Made by a program: the position numbers and the translations under genes. A stretch of 33,328 nt of DNA, taken from contig CALIZJ010000300.1 in assembly GCA_938028845.1 (NCBI GenBank), positions 1 to 33,328 of the forward strand. The letters run 5' to 3'. Shown here in pieces: positions 1-7,114 of the stretch. The notes under the pieces were generated by a model. That model did no database searches. It had not been told where the DNA came from and saw only the letters and a program-made list of their open reading frames with translations. This DNA is from an uncultured Blautia sp. (GTDB lineage: Bacteria > Bacillota > Clostridia > Lachnospirales > Lachnospiraceae). The first letter of the stretch is position 1, and every line of letters begins with the position of its first letter.

Positions 1-351
1 GTGGGTCATAGAACGCGCAACTGTATCAAACATAACATTTAAGCTGGAATTTCCATAAATGATAATGTGATCCGGGTCTACCTCAGACATAGCCCCAAGG
101 AGACGTTTCGCCTCCGGAATTCCATCCGGAACACCATAATTACGGCAATCCACACCTGTTTCACATTTTAATTCTGCACCGCCGGCAAGCACATCCATCA
201 TACCCATAGAAAGATCAAGCTGATCTGTTCCCGGTTTTCCGCGGGACATATCAAGGGCAAGCCCCTGGGCTTTAATCTCTTCGAACTGCTTTTCCAGATC
301 TTTTTTCAGACCGAGCAGCTCTTCTCTGCTCATTTCGCTGTATTTCTTCAT
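1..351 (-). CDS. Aminotransferase class I/II, PF12897-type aspartate aminotransferase (N-terminal part, runs off window)
   Basis: The 117 codons visible give the N-terminus of a PLP-dependent fold-type I aminotransferase. After an N-terminal helix (MKKYSEMSREELLGLKKDLE) comes the block LDMSRGKPGTDQLDLSMGM, then NYGVPDGIPEAKRLLG and IIYGNSSLNVMFDTVARSM, which I recognise as the start of the Clostridia 'Asp_aminotransf' family (PF12897). These enzymes transfer the amino group of aspartate or a related amino acid to a 2-oxo acid in the cytoplasm. The PLP lysine lies outside the window. The ATG at 349-351 follows AGGAGGAAGATT, an ideal ribosome site. A promoter and a structured roughly 120-nt leader precede it. 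The family call is good; substrate specificity is inference. Confidence 0.85.
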   Translation of the reverse strand, partial: MKKYSEMSREELLGLKKDLEKQFEEIKAQGLALDMSRGKPGTDQLDLSMGMMDVLAGGAELKCETGVDCRNYGVPDGIPEAKRLLGAMSEVDPDHIIIYGNSSLNVMFDTVARSMTH

Positions 352-366
352 AATCTTCCTCCTCAT

Positions 367-440
367 GCCGCCTGGTGTACCGGCGTGTTTTTCTTACTGA
401 CCATATTGCCCTTTTTGTTATACGGCAATACACCAACGGC
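367..440 (-). promoter_or_regulatory. Structured leader of the aminotransferase mRNA
   Basis: Seen on the minus strand: GCCGTTGGTGTA (429-440) can pair with TACACCAGGCGGC (367-379), and inside it a perfect 7-bp hairpin TATTGCC/GGCAATA (404-410 with 424-430) has a 13-nt loop. The two helices share bases 429-430, so they stack or compete. The 3' strand of the outer stem ends about 5 nt before the AGGAGG ribosome site, a position suited to translational control. I do not recognise it as a named riboswitch class. Confidence 0.35.
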
Positions 441-475
441 TCAGCTTTTTTCATTTTCCCTATAACATGCTATCC

Positions 476-505
476 ATTTTAGTATGGTAAAATCCCGCTT
501 GTCAA
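476..505 (-). promoter_or_regulatory. Sigma-A promoter for the aminotransferase
   Basis: On the minus strand a perfect TTGACA (500-505) lies 18 nt from TAAAAT (476-481). Transcription would start near 468 and give a leader of about 115-120 nt that contains the paired elements described for 367-440. Confidence 0.6.
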
Positions 506-583
506 GTCTTTTCCCCATATTCCATAATATGACCTTGCAGATTCGTCAAATTTCGCCTATACTATGGCTAAATGATAAAGTTA

Positions 584-598
584 TTGTAATCATTATAA
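584..598. promoter_or_regulatory. PerR/Fur-like box upstream of the methyltransferase
   Basis: TTGTAATCATTATAA matches the PerR consensus TTATAATNATTATAA at all but one position. Its left half also forms a possible -35 (TTGTAA 584-589) followed 18 nt later by TATAAC (608-613), so bound repressor would block the promoter of the methyltransferase gene. The family of regulator is inference from the consensus only; no regulator gene is in the window. Confidence 0.4.
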
Positions 599-623
599 TG
601 AAAAGACTATAACGTTTACTATA
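592..623 (+). repeat. Upstream element copy 1 (shared with 1571-1600)
   Basis: ATTATAA followed by AAAAGACTAT and ACGTTTACTATA (612-623). The same order of blocks, with small gaps, occurs at 1571-1600 in front of the YitT gene, including an exact 12-mer ACGTTTACTATA. ACTATA itself occurs three times here (606, 618, 633). It is probably an operator or promoter unit that puts both genes under common control. Confidence 0.45.
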
Positions 624-660
624 ACTGCTAATACTATAGAAAGAATAGAGGAATACAAAT

Positions 661-1521
661 ATGTGGATTGCAGACGGCTGGAAAGAGTATGAAGTGATCG
701 ATACTTCCTGCGGTGAAAAGCTGGAGCGGTGGGGCGATTATCTTCTTGTCAGGCCCGATCCCCAGGTAATCTGGGATACCCCTAAAAAACACAAAGGCTG
801 GCGCAAAATGAACGCCCATTATCACAGAAGCAAAAAAGGCGGCGGAGAATGGGAATTTTTCGACCTCCCACAGCAATGGGATATCCATTACAAAGCTCTT
901 ACCTTTCATCTGAAACCCTTTAGTTTTAAGCACACAGGACTTTTTCCCGAACAGGCGGCTAACTGGGACTGGTTCTCAGAAAAGATTAAAAACGCCCATC
1001 GTCCTGTAAAAGTCTTAAACCTGTTTGCCTACACAGGAGGCGCCACCCTGGCGGCAGCGTCAGCAGGCGCCGCCGTAACCCATGTGGACGCCTCAAAAGG
1101 AATGGTCACCTGGGCGAAGGAAAACGCAGCCGCTTCCGGCCTTTCCAATGCACCTATACGCTGGCTGGTGGACGACTGCATGAAATTTGTGGAGCGGGAG
1201 ATCCGCAGGGGAAATCATTACGATGCCATCATCATGGATCCCCCATCCTATGGAAGAGGACCCAAAGGAGAAATCTGGAAGATCGAGGATGCCATCCATC
1301 CCCTTATTAAGCTTTGTACAAAGCTTTTAAGCGATGAACCGCTGTTTTTCCTTATAAATTCCTATACTACCGGGCTTGCTCCTGCAGTTTTGACTTATAT
1401 GCTGGCTACAGAGCTGAAACCGTTTAATGGAATCGTAGATTCCCAGGAAATCGGGCTTCCGGTTTCATCTAACGGCCTTGTCCTTCCCTGCGGGGCTTCC
1501 GGACGCTGGGAAGCAAAATAA
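661..1521 (+). CDS. Class I SAM-dependent methyltransferase (PF10672 / RlmI-like fold)
   Basis: A 286-residue soluble protein. The SAM-binding motif I is VLNLFAYTGGATLAAASAGA (about residues 118-137), followed by HVDASKGMVTWAKENA (motif II, ribose-binding Asp) and the catalytic-loop motif DAIIMDPPSYGRGPKGE (about 188-204). That DPPSYGRG pattern with the preceding arrangement is typical of the Methyltrans_SAM family (PF10672) related to the 23S rRNA cytosine methyltransferases RlmI/RlmK. It lacks an obvious N-terminal PUA domain of the RlmI type, so the substrate (rRNA, other RNA or a small molecule) is not settled. The start is ATG with GAGG about 9 nt upstream. It is preceded by the PerR-like box and the repeated upstream element, and followed by the YitT gene, which has its own copy of that element. 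Confidence 0.8.
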   Translation: MWIADGWKEYEVIDTSCGEKLERWGDYLLVRPDPQVIWDTPKKHKGWRKMNAHYHRSKKGGGEWEFFDLPQQWDIHYKALTFHLKPFSFKHTGLFPEQAANWDWFSEKIKNAHRPVKVLNLFAYTGGATLAAASAGAAVTHVDASKGMVTWAKENAAASGLSNAPIRWLVDDCMKFVEREIRRGNHYDAIIMDPPSYGRGPKGEIWKIEDAIHPLIKLCTKLLSDEPLFFLINSYTTGLAPAVLTYMLATELKPFNGIVDSQEIGLPVSSNGLVLPCGASGRWEAK

Positions 1522-1570
1522 ACCTTGGGAAAACCTGAATCTTCTTTATTCAAAACTTATGGGAATTACC

Positions 1571-1600
1571 ATTATAAAAAGAACTATGACGTTTACTATA
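1571..1600 (+). repeat. Upstream element copy 2 (shared with 592-623)
   Basis: ATTATAA, AAAGAACTATG and ACGTTTACTATA (1589-1600) repeat the blocks seen at 592-623. Only the right half of the PerR-like palindrome is kept here (CATTATAA), so the conserved unit extends downstream of the palindrome. It sits about 55 nt before the YitT start codon. Confidence 0.45.
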
Positions 1601-1654
1601 TTAATATGCTGTAATTGATGTACCAGATAATAGTATTTGAGGGAGGAAAAAATC

Positions 1655-2518
1655 TTGGAAAACATTCATATTAAGCATGAGGTAAAACGCTACAGCTGTG
1701 CCGTCCTTGCGGCTGTAATCTTTGCGGTTAACATTAAGACCTTTGTCCGGGCAGGAGGGTTGTATCCCGGCGGATTTAACGGGCTTACCCTTTTGATCCA
1801 GGGAATTTTTGAAAAATACGCGGGAATGGAGATTCCTTATACGGTCATCAACGTGATCTTGAATGCCATTCCTATTTTCATTGGTCTGAAATTTGTAGGG
1901 AAAAAATTCACCCTCAGTTCATGCTGTGTGATTATACTCTCAAGTATTTTAACAGATATCATTCCTTCTGCGCCCATCACCTATGACACTTTGCTTATCA
2001 GTGTCTTTGGCGGACTGGTCAACGGCCTTGGCGTCAGCCTTTGTCTCATTGGAAATACCAGCAGCGGAGGAACTGATATTGTAGGGATCTTTTTCTCTGA
2101 GCGCAGCGGGAGAGATATCTGGAATTATATCCTTGCGGGCAATGCCTGCATCCTCATTGTTGCAGGCGTGATCTTCGGATGGGATAAAGCACTGTACTCT
2201 ATCATCTTTCAGTTCACTTCCACCCAAGTGGTACAGATGCTTCATCAAAAATATAAAAAACATACTCTTTTCATTATTACTCACAAACCAGATGAAGTGT
2301 ATCAGGAAATCTCCCACCTGACCAACCACAGCGCCACTCAAATCGCCGGAATAGGCTGTTATACAGGAGAGCCCACCAGTATGCTCTATTCGGTAGTTTC
2401 CCGGGAGGAGGCAAAGCTCCTGGTCAAAAAGGTTACAGAGATAGATCCCACCGCTTTTGTAAACATCATAAAAACGGATTTTATAAATGGACGTTTTTAT
2501 CATAAAACCGACTATTAA
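1655..2518 (+). CDS. yitT: YitT family membrane protein (DUF161 + DUF2179)
   Basis: A 287-residue protein. The N-terminal two thirds hold five or six hydrophobic segments with family blocks such as FVRAGGLYPGGFNGLTLLIQ and NTSSGGTDIVGIFFSE. The C-terminal soluble domain (about 205-287, from TLFIITHKPDEVYQEI to INGRFY) is the DUF2179 regulatory-like domain. The family is widespread in Firmicutes and its transport function is unproven. I chose the TTG at 1655, because GGGAGG at 1641-1646 lies 8 nt upstream; the TTG at 1637 would place that ribosome site inside the gene. The shared element at 1571-1600 suggests co-regulation with the preceding methyltransferase. Confidence 0.85.
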   Translation: MENIHIKHEVKRYSCAVLAAVIFAVNIKTFVRAGGLYPGGFNGLTLLIQGIFEKYAGMEIPYTVINVILNAIPIFIGLKFVGKKFTLSSCCVIILSSILTDIIPSAPITYDTLLISVFGGLVNGLGVSLCLIGNTSSGGTDIVGIFFSERSGRDIWNYILAGNACILIVAGVIFGWDKALYSIIFQFTSTQVVQMLHQKYKKHTLFIITHKPDEVYQEISHLTNHSATQIAGIGCYTGEPTSMLYSVVSREEAKLLVKKVTEIDPTAFVNIIKTDFINGRFYHKTDY

Positions 2519-2602
2519 TTTTCGCTGGATCATGTCAGCCCGCAAACACGCGGCAAAGGCGCGGTCCTGATATAAAATATAACTGGTTTTCAGCATCTCT
2601 TC

Positions 2603-2631
2603 TTGCAACTTGCTCCTTACAAGACTATAAT
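2603..2631 (+). promoter_or_regulatory. Strong sigma-A promoter for the Cys-rich small protein
   Basis: TTGCAA (2603-2608), a 17-nt spacer and a perfect TATAAT (2626-2631). It is 28 nt from the ATG at 2659, so the mRNA has a very short leader containing only the ribosome site. Confidence 0.7.
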
Positions 2632-2658
2632 GGAAGTAGTTAAAGGAGTGTGATTTTT

Positions 2659-2844
2659 ATGAAAGAGGAACGGGACAGCAGGATTCCTTTTTCCTGCACA
2701 TTAGAGTACGACCGCGCAGCCTGCGGCGACTGCGTGTGCGCTACCTGTTATCAACAGGAATTCTGCGACAGGTGCAGCACCTGCGAAAACCTGTCACGTA
2801 AAAAAGAACACTGCTACCGCTACGAAGGCGCCTATAATTACTGA
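2659..2844 (+). CDS. Small Cys-rich protein (61 aa), probable metal binder, function unknown
   Basis: The protein has nine cysteines in 61 residues, arranged as C..C.C..C and C..C..C in its middle (ACGDCVCATC, then FCDRCSTC), with a final C near EHCYRY. There is no signal peptide or membrane segment, so it is probably a cytoplasmic zinc or iron binder. I do not recognise a named family. The ATG at 2659 follows AAAGGAG with a 10-nt spacer; a GTG at 2650 is too close to that site. It is a single-gene unit: strong promoter in front, terminator right behind. That arrangement and the tidy codon use argue that it is a real, separately expressed gene. Confidence 0.7.
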   Translation: MKEERDSRIPFSCTLEYDRAACGDCVCATCYQQEFCDRCSTCENLSRKKEHCYRYEGAYNY

Positions 2845-2860
2845 TCCCGGCGCCCTAAAA

Positions 2861-2895
2861 GACCGTTTGGAACCTGCAGTCCAGACGGTCTTTTT
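2861..2895 (+). terminator. Rho-independent terminator of the Cys-rich gene
   Basis: GACCGTTTGGA pairs with TCCAGACGGTC (one G-U), an 11-bp stem with an 8-nt loop, followed by TTTTT. It begins 16 nt after the stop codon. Confidence 0.85.
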
Positions 2896-2949
2896 ATGTT
2901 TCCGGTTTTTTATGGAAAGAATTTACAGCTACAAATTTTCCCCTTTTTC

Positions 2950-2958
2950 TGATATACT
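2950..2958 (+). promoter_or_regulatory. Extended -10 promoter for the NAGPA-domain protein
   Basis: TGATATACT is a TGN-TATACT extended -10 element about 92 nt upstream of the ATG at 3051. No convincing -35 is present at the usual distance, as expected for extended -10 promoters. Confidence 0.4.
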
Positions 2959-3050
2959 GTAGTTACCATATTTTTACACGATCTGAACGATAAAAAGCCA
3001 GGAATCCCTATGGTTTTTTATCCCCGTCTTTTAGTTTGAGGAGAGTGAAA

Positions 3051-4355
3051 ATGAAAAGAAAAGGTTTTATTCGGTTTCTTATACCCGTACTGCTTTTTCT
3101 CATGCTGATTTTGGGCAGTACCTGTATTGTTTCCGCTGCGACTCTTGTAAAGGAATCCCAGGCGAGCGTGAGCATTACCTCCAAAAAAACCGGCTGGGTT
3201 AAAATAAACGGCGATTATTACTGCTACAACCCTAACGGCCGTCTTGTATGCGGATCTATAAAGTATAAAGGAAACTATTATTACAGCCTTCCCAATGGCA
3301 AGCGCTACACCGGATGGCTGTCCATCTCCGGAAAAAAATATTATTACGACCGAAACACCGGTATTATGTACCGCAGCCGCTGGGCAGCCGGAACCAAATA
3401 TAAATATTACTTTAATAAAAACGGCGCGGCTCTTACCAGCCAATGGCTGGATTATAAGGGCAAACGCTACTATTTCCGTTCAAACTCCACAATGGCTACC
3501 GGCTGGCAGAAAATCGGCAAATATTACTACTACTTTAATACTTCCACCGGAGTCATGGCAAAAAACACCTGGGTAGGAAACTATTATGTGGACGGCAATG
3601 GACGGCGTACAAACAGAAAGCCTCCGGACAAGCCTGTGATCACCGAAAGTGAAAATTACTATACATATAACAGTTCTACGCTGAATATCGAGCTTCGCAG
3701 GAAATCTATCCATGGAGTCTACTATTGGGTAGCTCATGTGAGAACAAAAAACGCTTCCCAGTTAAAATCCGCCCTTTCTTACGGAACCTACGGCGGAACC
3801 CGGGAGACTACCCAAAGTGCTGTTACCTCTAACGGCGGAATCATCGGTGTAAACGGAAGCGCTTTCGATTACGCCACAGGCAAACCGTCCCCTCTGGGAA
3901 TGTGTATAAAAAACGGCATCATCTATGGGGACTATATGACCAGCTACAGCGTCATGGCAGTAAAAAATAACGGAACTATCTACACCCCCGCTCAGGGGCT
4001 TATGGGCGCCGACTTATTAAAAGCAGGGGTTAAAGATACCTATAATTTCGGTCCCATTATCCTTAATAATGGAAAAATCCAGCCAGCCTGGGCTGAAACC
4101 AATAAATATTATCCCCGTACAGCCGTAGGTATGGTAAAGCCAAACGATTATGTCCTTCTTGTCACTGACACCGGAAGCTATACAGGGCTGAACCATTGGG
4201 ATATGGCAAATATTTTCCTTTCCTATGGATGCAAGTACGCATATAATCTGGACGGCGGCGGTTCATCCACACTATGTTTTAACGGGAAGGTCATAAATAA
4301 GCTGATCGGAAACTACCAGAGACCTTGTGCAGATTTTCTGTATTTTACCCGCTGA
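3051..4355 (+). CDS. Secreted protein: cell-wall-binding repeats + NAGPA phosphodiester glycosidase domain
   Basis: A 434-residue exported protein. The signal peptide has a basic start (MKRKGF), a hydrophobic core (IPVLLFLMLILGS) and a likely cleavage after VSA near residue 27. Residues about 45-190 carry at least five choline-binding-like repeats of the type GW..I.GKYYYY....G, rich in Tyr and Gly, which usually hold proteins on the envelope. Residues about 215-434 are a NAGPA domain (PF09992), with VNGSAFDY, PRTAVGM and the diagnostic NLDGGGSSTL. Related enzymes remove GlcNAc from phosphodiester-linked sugars. The likely role is remodelling of a teichoic or other phosphorylated surface polymer; the substrate is inferred. 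GAGGAG 7 nt before ATG 3051 fixes the start. The PAS-CPBP gene follows 71 nt later on the same strand. Confidence 0.88.
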   Translation: MKRKGFIRFLIPVLLFLMLILGSTCIVSAATLVKESQASVSITSKKTGWVKINGDYYCYNPNGRLVCGSIKYKGNYYYSLPNGKRYTGWLSISGKKYYYDRNTGIMYRSRWAAGTKYKYYFNKNGAALTSQWLDYKGKRYYFRSNSTMATGWQKIGKYYYYFNTSTGVMAKNTWVGNYYVDGNGRRTNRKPPDKPVITESENYYTYNSSTLNIELRRKSIHGVYYWVAHVRTKNASQLKSALSYGTYGGTRETTQSAVTSNGGIIGVNGSAFDYATGKPSPLGMCIKNGIIYGDYMTSYSVMAVKNNGTIYTPAQGLMGADLLKAGVKDTYNFGPIILNNGKIQPAWAETNKYYPRTAVGMVKPNDYVLLVTDTGSYTGLNHWDMANIFLSYGCKYAYNLDGGGSSTLCFNGKVINKLIGNYQRPCADFLYFTR

Positions 4356-4426
4356 AAAGGGGTGCCAAATGACTCCTCCGAAGCAGAACAATAAATTTTT
4401 CCCATATAGTTATAGGAGAAAGCAAA

Positions 4427-5473
4427 ATGCTGAACGAACAACAAAAAGAAATCATCCCCCGCATTTTACGGGATATGAACGATGGCGTCCTGGTTCTGGA
4501 CAGCCAGGGAGAAATCTTATATTTAAACAAAAGAGGCCGAAAGCTCTTAGGCGAAACCAAAGACCCTACAGGGGCAAAATATGCCGCAGCCATTTTTGCA
4601 AAGGATACGGATGGAAAGAACGATGCTTTTCACCAGTTTATTCTTGATGCAGTTTATGACAAAGAGCATGTACACAGCGGAGAGGTGTCTTATACCGCTC
4701 CCGATGGAAAGATCCGCAGCCTCAGCCTGAAATCTTCCTTTTTATTTAATGAAGACGGGACGAAGCGCATCGGAATCGTAATGGTTTTTTCAGATGTCAC
4801 AGAAATTGCGCGGCTGAACCGCCAGCGCCGGGAATCCTCCATTGTCTTTTCTGTGCTGATGATCTGTATATGCGTGTATCTATTTCTCTGGAGCCTCCTG
4901 CGCTATCTGGAGATCGAACCGCCGGGATGGGTAATGAGCCGGATGATCGAAGCGATCTCTATCATCATGTTCATCATCATTTTAAAAACTACCAGTTTTT
5001 CCATTCGGGACATCGGTTTACGGATCACGAATCCAAAAGCCACGTTTTTGCCGGACATCCTGATCACAATTGGGGGCACCATCCTCCTGGTTGGCGGAAA
5101 ATTTCTCCTGCTCCGAATCGCTCCCGGTTACTTTCCGGAGGGAGCACCTTTTTGGGATTGGAGCGTAGGGAGCTTTGCTTCTGTAATCTATCCCTTTACC
5201 GTTATCCTTCAGGAATTTTTAGCAAGGGGTGTTATGCAGGAAAATCTCAGAAGGATCTTCGCGGGAAAACATGCGGACTTTATGTCCATCCTGGTGTCTT
5301 CTCTTGTTTTCGGCGTCCTCCATATCGCCTATGGACTTCCGTTTATGTTTGCGGCGGCGCTGCTTCTGGGCGTACTGGGTATCTTATACCATAAGCAGGG
5401 AAACATTTGGGGACTGTGCATTATCCATTATGTTCTTGGACAAGTGGCCACATTTTTACGTTATCTGACTTAA
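4427..5473 (+). CDS. PAS domain fused to CPBP (CAAX-like) intramembrane protein
   Basis: A 348-residue protein with an unusual layout. Residues about 10-130 form a PAS domain (GVLVLDSQGEILYLNKRGRKL start, IGIVMVFSDVTEIARL end), as in sensor kinases. A short basic linker (RLNRQRRES) leads to a membrane domain (about 138-348) with some seven hydrophobic segments. That domain has CPBP/Rce1-family signatures: motif 1 Q262-E263-F-L-A-R267, motif 2 FGVLH (H299) and motif 3 IIHYVLG (H334). Motif 1 is normally EExxxR, so the first, catalytically important Glu is Gln here; the protein may be a non-proteolytic relative or use E263. The cytoplasmic PAS domain could gate the membrane domain in response to a ligand or redox state. 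The ATG follows AGGAG by 8 nt. The stop is 4 nt from that of the convergent gene, with no terminator hairpin between them. Confidence 0.8.
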   Translation: MLNEQQKEIIPRILRDMNDGVLVLDSQGEILYLNKRGRKLLGETKDPTGAKYAAAIFAKDTDGKNDAFHQFILDAVYDKEHVHSGEVSYTAPDGKIRSLSLKSSFLFNEDGTKRIGIVMVFSDVTEIARLNRQRRESSIVFSVLMICICVYLFLWSLLRYLEIEPPGWVMSRMIEAISIIMFIIILKTTSFSIRDIGLRITNPKATFLPDILITIGGTILLVGGKFLLLRIAPGYFPEGAPFWDWSVGSFASVIYPFTVILQEFLARGVMQENLRRIFAGKHADFMSILVSSLVFGVLHIAYGLPFMFAAALLLGVLGILYHKQGNIWGLCIIHYVLGQVATFLRYLT

Positions 5474-5477
5474 TAGT

Positions 5478-6029
5478 TTACAGCAGCCTGTTTCCTTTTT
5501 CGCAAATTTCATAAATTTCGTCAAATTTTCCTTCTATCAAAGGTGTAAGTTTTTTTATCTGCTTTCTCTGAATCTTCCTGTACAGAAAATAGGGAAGGAT
5601 CCAGCCTATAAATCCCGGAACCGCAAGTATGATGCACAGGATAATATGGGGCGGCTGTGCCGTTACGGCAAAGGTGGAACCAGCCATGAAAGCAGTCCCT
5701 AAGATGCCTGTGGTGATGGCATAGATAGAGGCCGTTGAAGTTTTCGCTTTCTCAAGGGCCTGTATCTCGCTTACACAGGCTTCAAAATTTCTCTGCAGAC
5801 GGGTAAGCTCCATTTTATTGACGAGCTTCCGGTTTCTCTTCATCCGGACCGTCATTTTTTTAGAGGGAACCCCATAAGCAGGCTGGGTATTCATCTGTAT
5901 ATTCTCATCCAGCTCCCATCCAAAATTTTCATAGCAGTCTATCATAAAAGATACATTGCTTTTGTCCACAGAGATTTCTTTATATTCATACCCCACAAAA
6001 CCTTTTTTCTGTTTATCCGAAGCTTCCAC
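5478..6029 (-). CDS. Membrane protein of unknown function, third gene of the two-component operon
   Basis: A 183-residue protein I cannot assign to a named family. The N-terminal ~95 residues are soluble and mixed charged (YEYKEISVDKSN, VRMKRNRK), followed by a coiled-coil-like stretch (LTRLQRNFEACVSEIQALEK). Two hydrophobic segments (about 103-122 and 130-150, GFIGWILPYFLYRK) follow, then a charged tail. The start is GTG, and its G is shared with the kinase stop (TAGTG), with GGAGGTGA just upstream. This translational coupling means it is made together with the kinase. A role as an accessory or output protein of that sensor is inferred from position only. Confidence 0.7.
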   Translation of the reverse strand: MEASDKQKKGFVGYEYKEISVDKSNVSFMIDCYENFGWELDENIQMNTQPAYGVPSKKMTVRMKRNRKLVNKMELTRLQRNFEACVSEIQALEKAKTSTASIYAITTGILGTAFMAGSTFAVTAQPPHIILCIILAVPGFIGWILPYFLYRKIQRKQIKKLTPLIEGKFDEIYEICEKGNRLL

Positions 6030-7114
6030 TATTCATCACCTCCATAAGTCTCTTCCTCATATGCCGAAGGCAGTTTTACTGTGAAAGTGCTTCCCTTTCC
6101 TTCCTCGCTGATAACCTGGATTTCTCCATCCATAAGTTCCAGAACACGTTTTACAAGGGCCAGGCCAAGACCGTTCCCTTCTCTTGAATGGGACGTATCT
6201 CCCTGGTAAAATTTGTCAAAAATATGCTTTATGCTTTCTTTACTCATGCCGCATCCCGTATCTGATACGGAAACTGTCACATACTGTTGGTCAGATACCT
6301 GCCGGATCGTTATACAGCCCTGGGGTTCTGTAAATTTCACAGCATTAGACAGCAAATTATTCCAAACCAGCTCCAGCAGGCTGCTGTCCGCCCGCACCAT
6401 TGCCTTATCTTCTATTTCGGTCTGAAGATCGATCTCCTTTTCGTCCCATGCTTCTTCGAACTGAAGAATACATTCGCATAGCTGCCTGCACACATCATAG
6501 GTCTCCAGCTCCGGCGTGATCCGCTGATTCTCCAGCTTATTCAGCTTTAATATGTTGCTGATAAGCGTGGAAAGCCTTTCTGCCGAATTTTCGATGGACG
6601 CTGCGTATTCTTTTCTCTGGGCCTCTGTTATGGATTCCATTTGCAGCATCTCCGCATAATTTTTTATAACCGCTATAGGAGTCTTCATTTCATGAGAAAC
6701 ATTTGAGACAAAATCTGTCTTCAGGGTTTCAATGCTCCCAAGCTCTTCCACCATCCTGTTAAAATCCTGGATCATCACATCCAGATAGTCCAGTTTATCG
6801 GGAGTGTGCAGAGCAGGCACATACACAGAAAAATCCCCGCCTGCAACTTTCATGGTTGCGTCAGCAAGCTTATGCATAGGTTCTTCATAAGTAGTACGCA
6901 TCTTTCTCCTGGTAAACCAGGTAAGGGCCGCCGCGACCATTCCCCAATACACCATAGGGATAATCGTCTGTATAATCTCGTTCCACCCTCTGCTGTTCCC
7001 TAAAGTGATCAGCCCTGCATGTATTCCTGACATTAAAAACAGCACACCGTAAAAGATCCCGAAAAGAGACAGTGGAAAACGGCTGTCTTTAATGGATTTC
7101 TTTTTCTCAGTCAT
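6029..7114 (-). CDS. Sensor histidine kinase (HAMP-HisKA-HATPase_c)
   Basis: A 361-residue membrane kinase. Two hydrophobic segments (about 15-37 and 47-66) enclose only a roughly 10-residue outside loop, so it probably senses within the membrane or through a partner. A HAMP-like linker (about 70-125) precedes the dimerisation/phosphoacceptor box FVSNVSHEMKTPIAVIKNY (His141). The ATP-binding domain has the N box (LVWNNLLSNAVKF), G1 box (VSDTGCGM) and G2 box (GNGLGLALVK). The small extracytoplasmic loop resembles VanS/BaeS-like or intramembrane-sensing kinases. The ATG overlaps the regulator's stop by 4 nt (ATGA), so the two are translationally coupled. It partners the OmpR-type regulator just upstream. 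Confidence 0.92.
   Translation of the reverse strand: MTEKKKSIKDSRFPLSLFGIFYGVLFLMSGIHAGLITLGNSRGWNEIIQTIIPMVYWGMVAAALTWFTRRKMRTTYEEPMHKLADATMKVAGGDFSVYVPALHTPDKLDYLDVMIQDFNRMVEELGSIETLKTDFVSNVSHEMKTPIAVIKNYAEMLQMESITEAQRKEYAASIENSAERLSTLISNILKLNKLENQRITPELETYDVCRQLCECILQFEEAWDEKEIDLQTEIEDKAMVRADSSLLELVWNNLLSNAVKFTEPQGCITIRQVSDQQYVTVSVSDTGCGMSKESIKHIFDKFYQGDTSHSREGNGLGLALVKRVLELMDGEIQVISEEGKGSTFTVKLPSAYEEETYGGDE

Noticed and set aside
272..454. 60-residue frame on the minus strand over the aminotransferase start
   Set aside because: It overlaps the leader and the true gene in another frame, has no ribosome site, and its sequence is an Arg/Glu-rich out-of-frame read of the real N-terminus.
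592..1600. CRISPR or tandem repeat from the shared 12-mer
   Set aside because: Only two copies, about 1 kb apart and each in front of a gene, so a regulatory element is the better reading.
1949..2608. 219-residue minus-strand frame opposite YitT
   Set aside because: It lies almost entirely antisense to a clear YitT gene; no ribosome site and no family features.
3036..3050. TTG at 3036 as start of the NAGPA-domain protein
   Set aside because: The GAGGAG ribosome site would be inside the gene; ATG 3051 gives a normal signal peptide.
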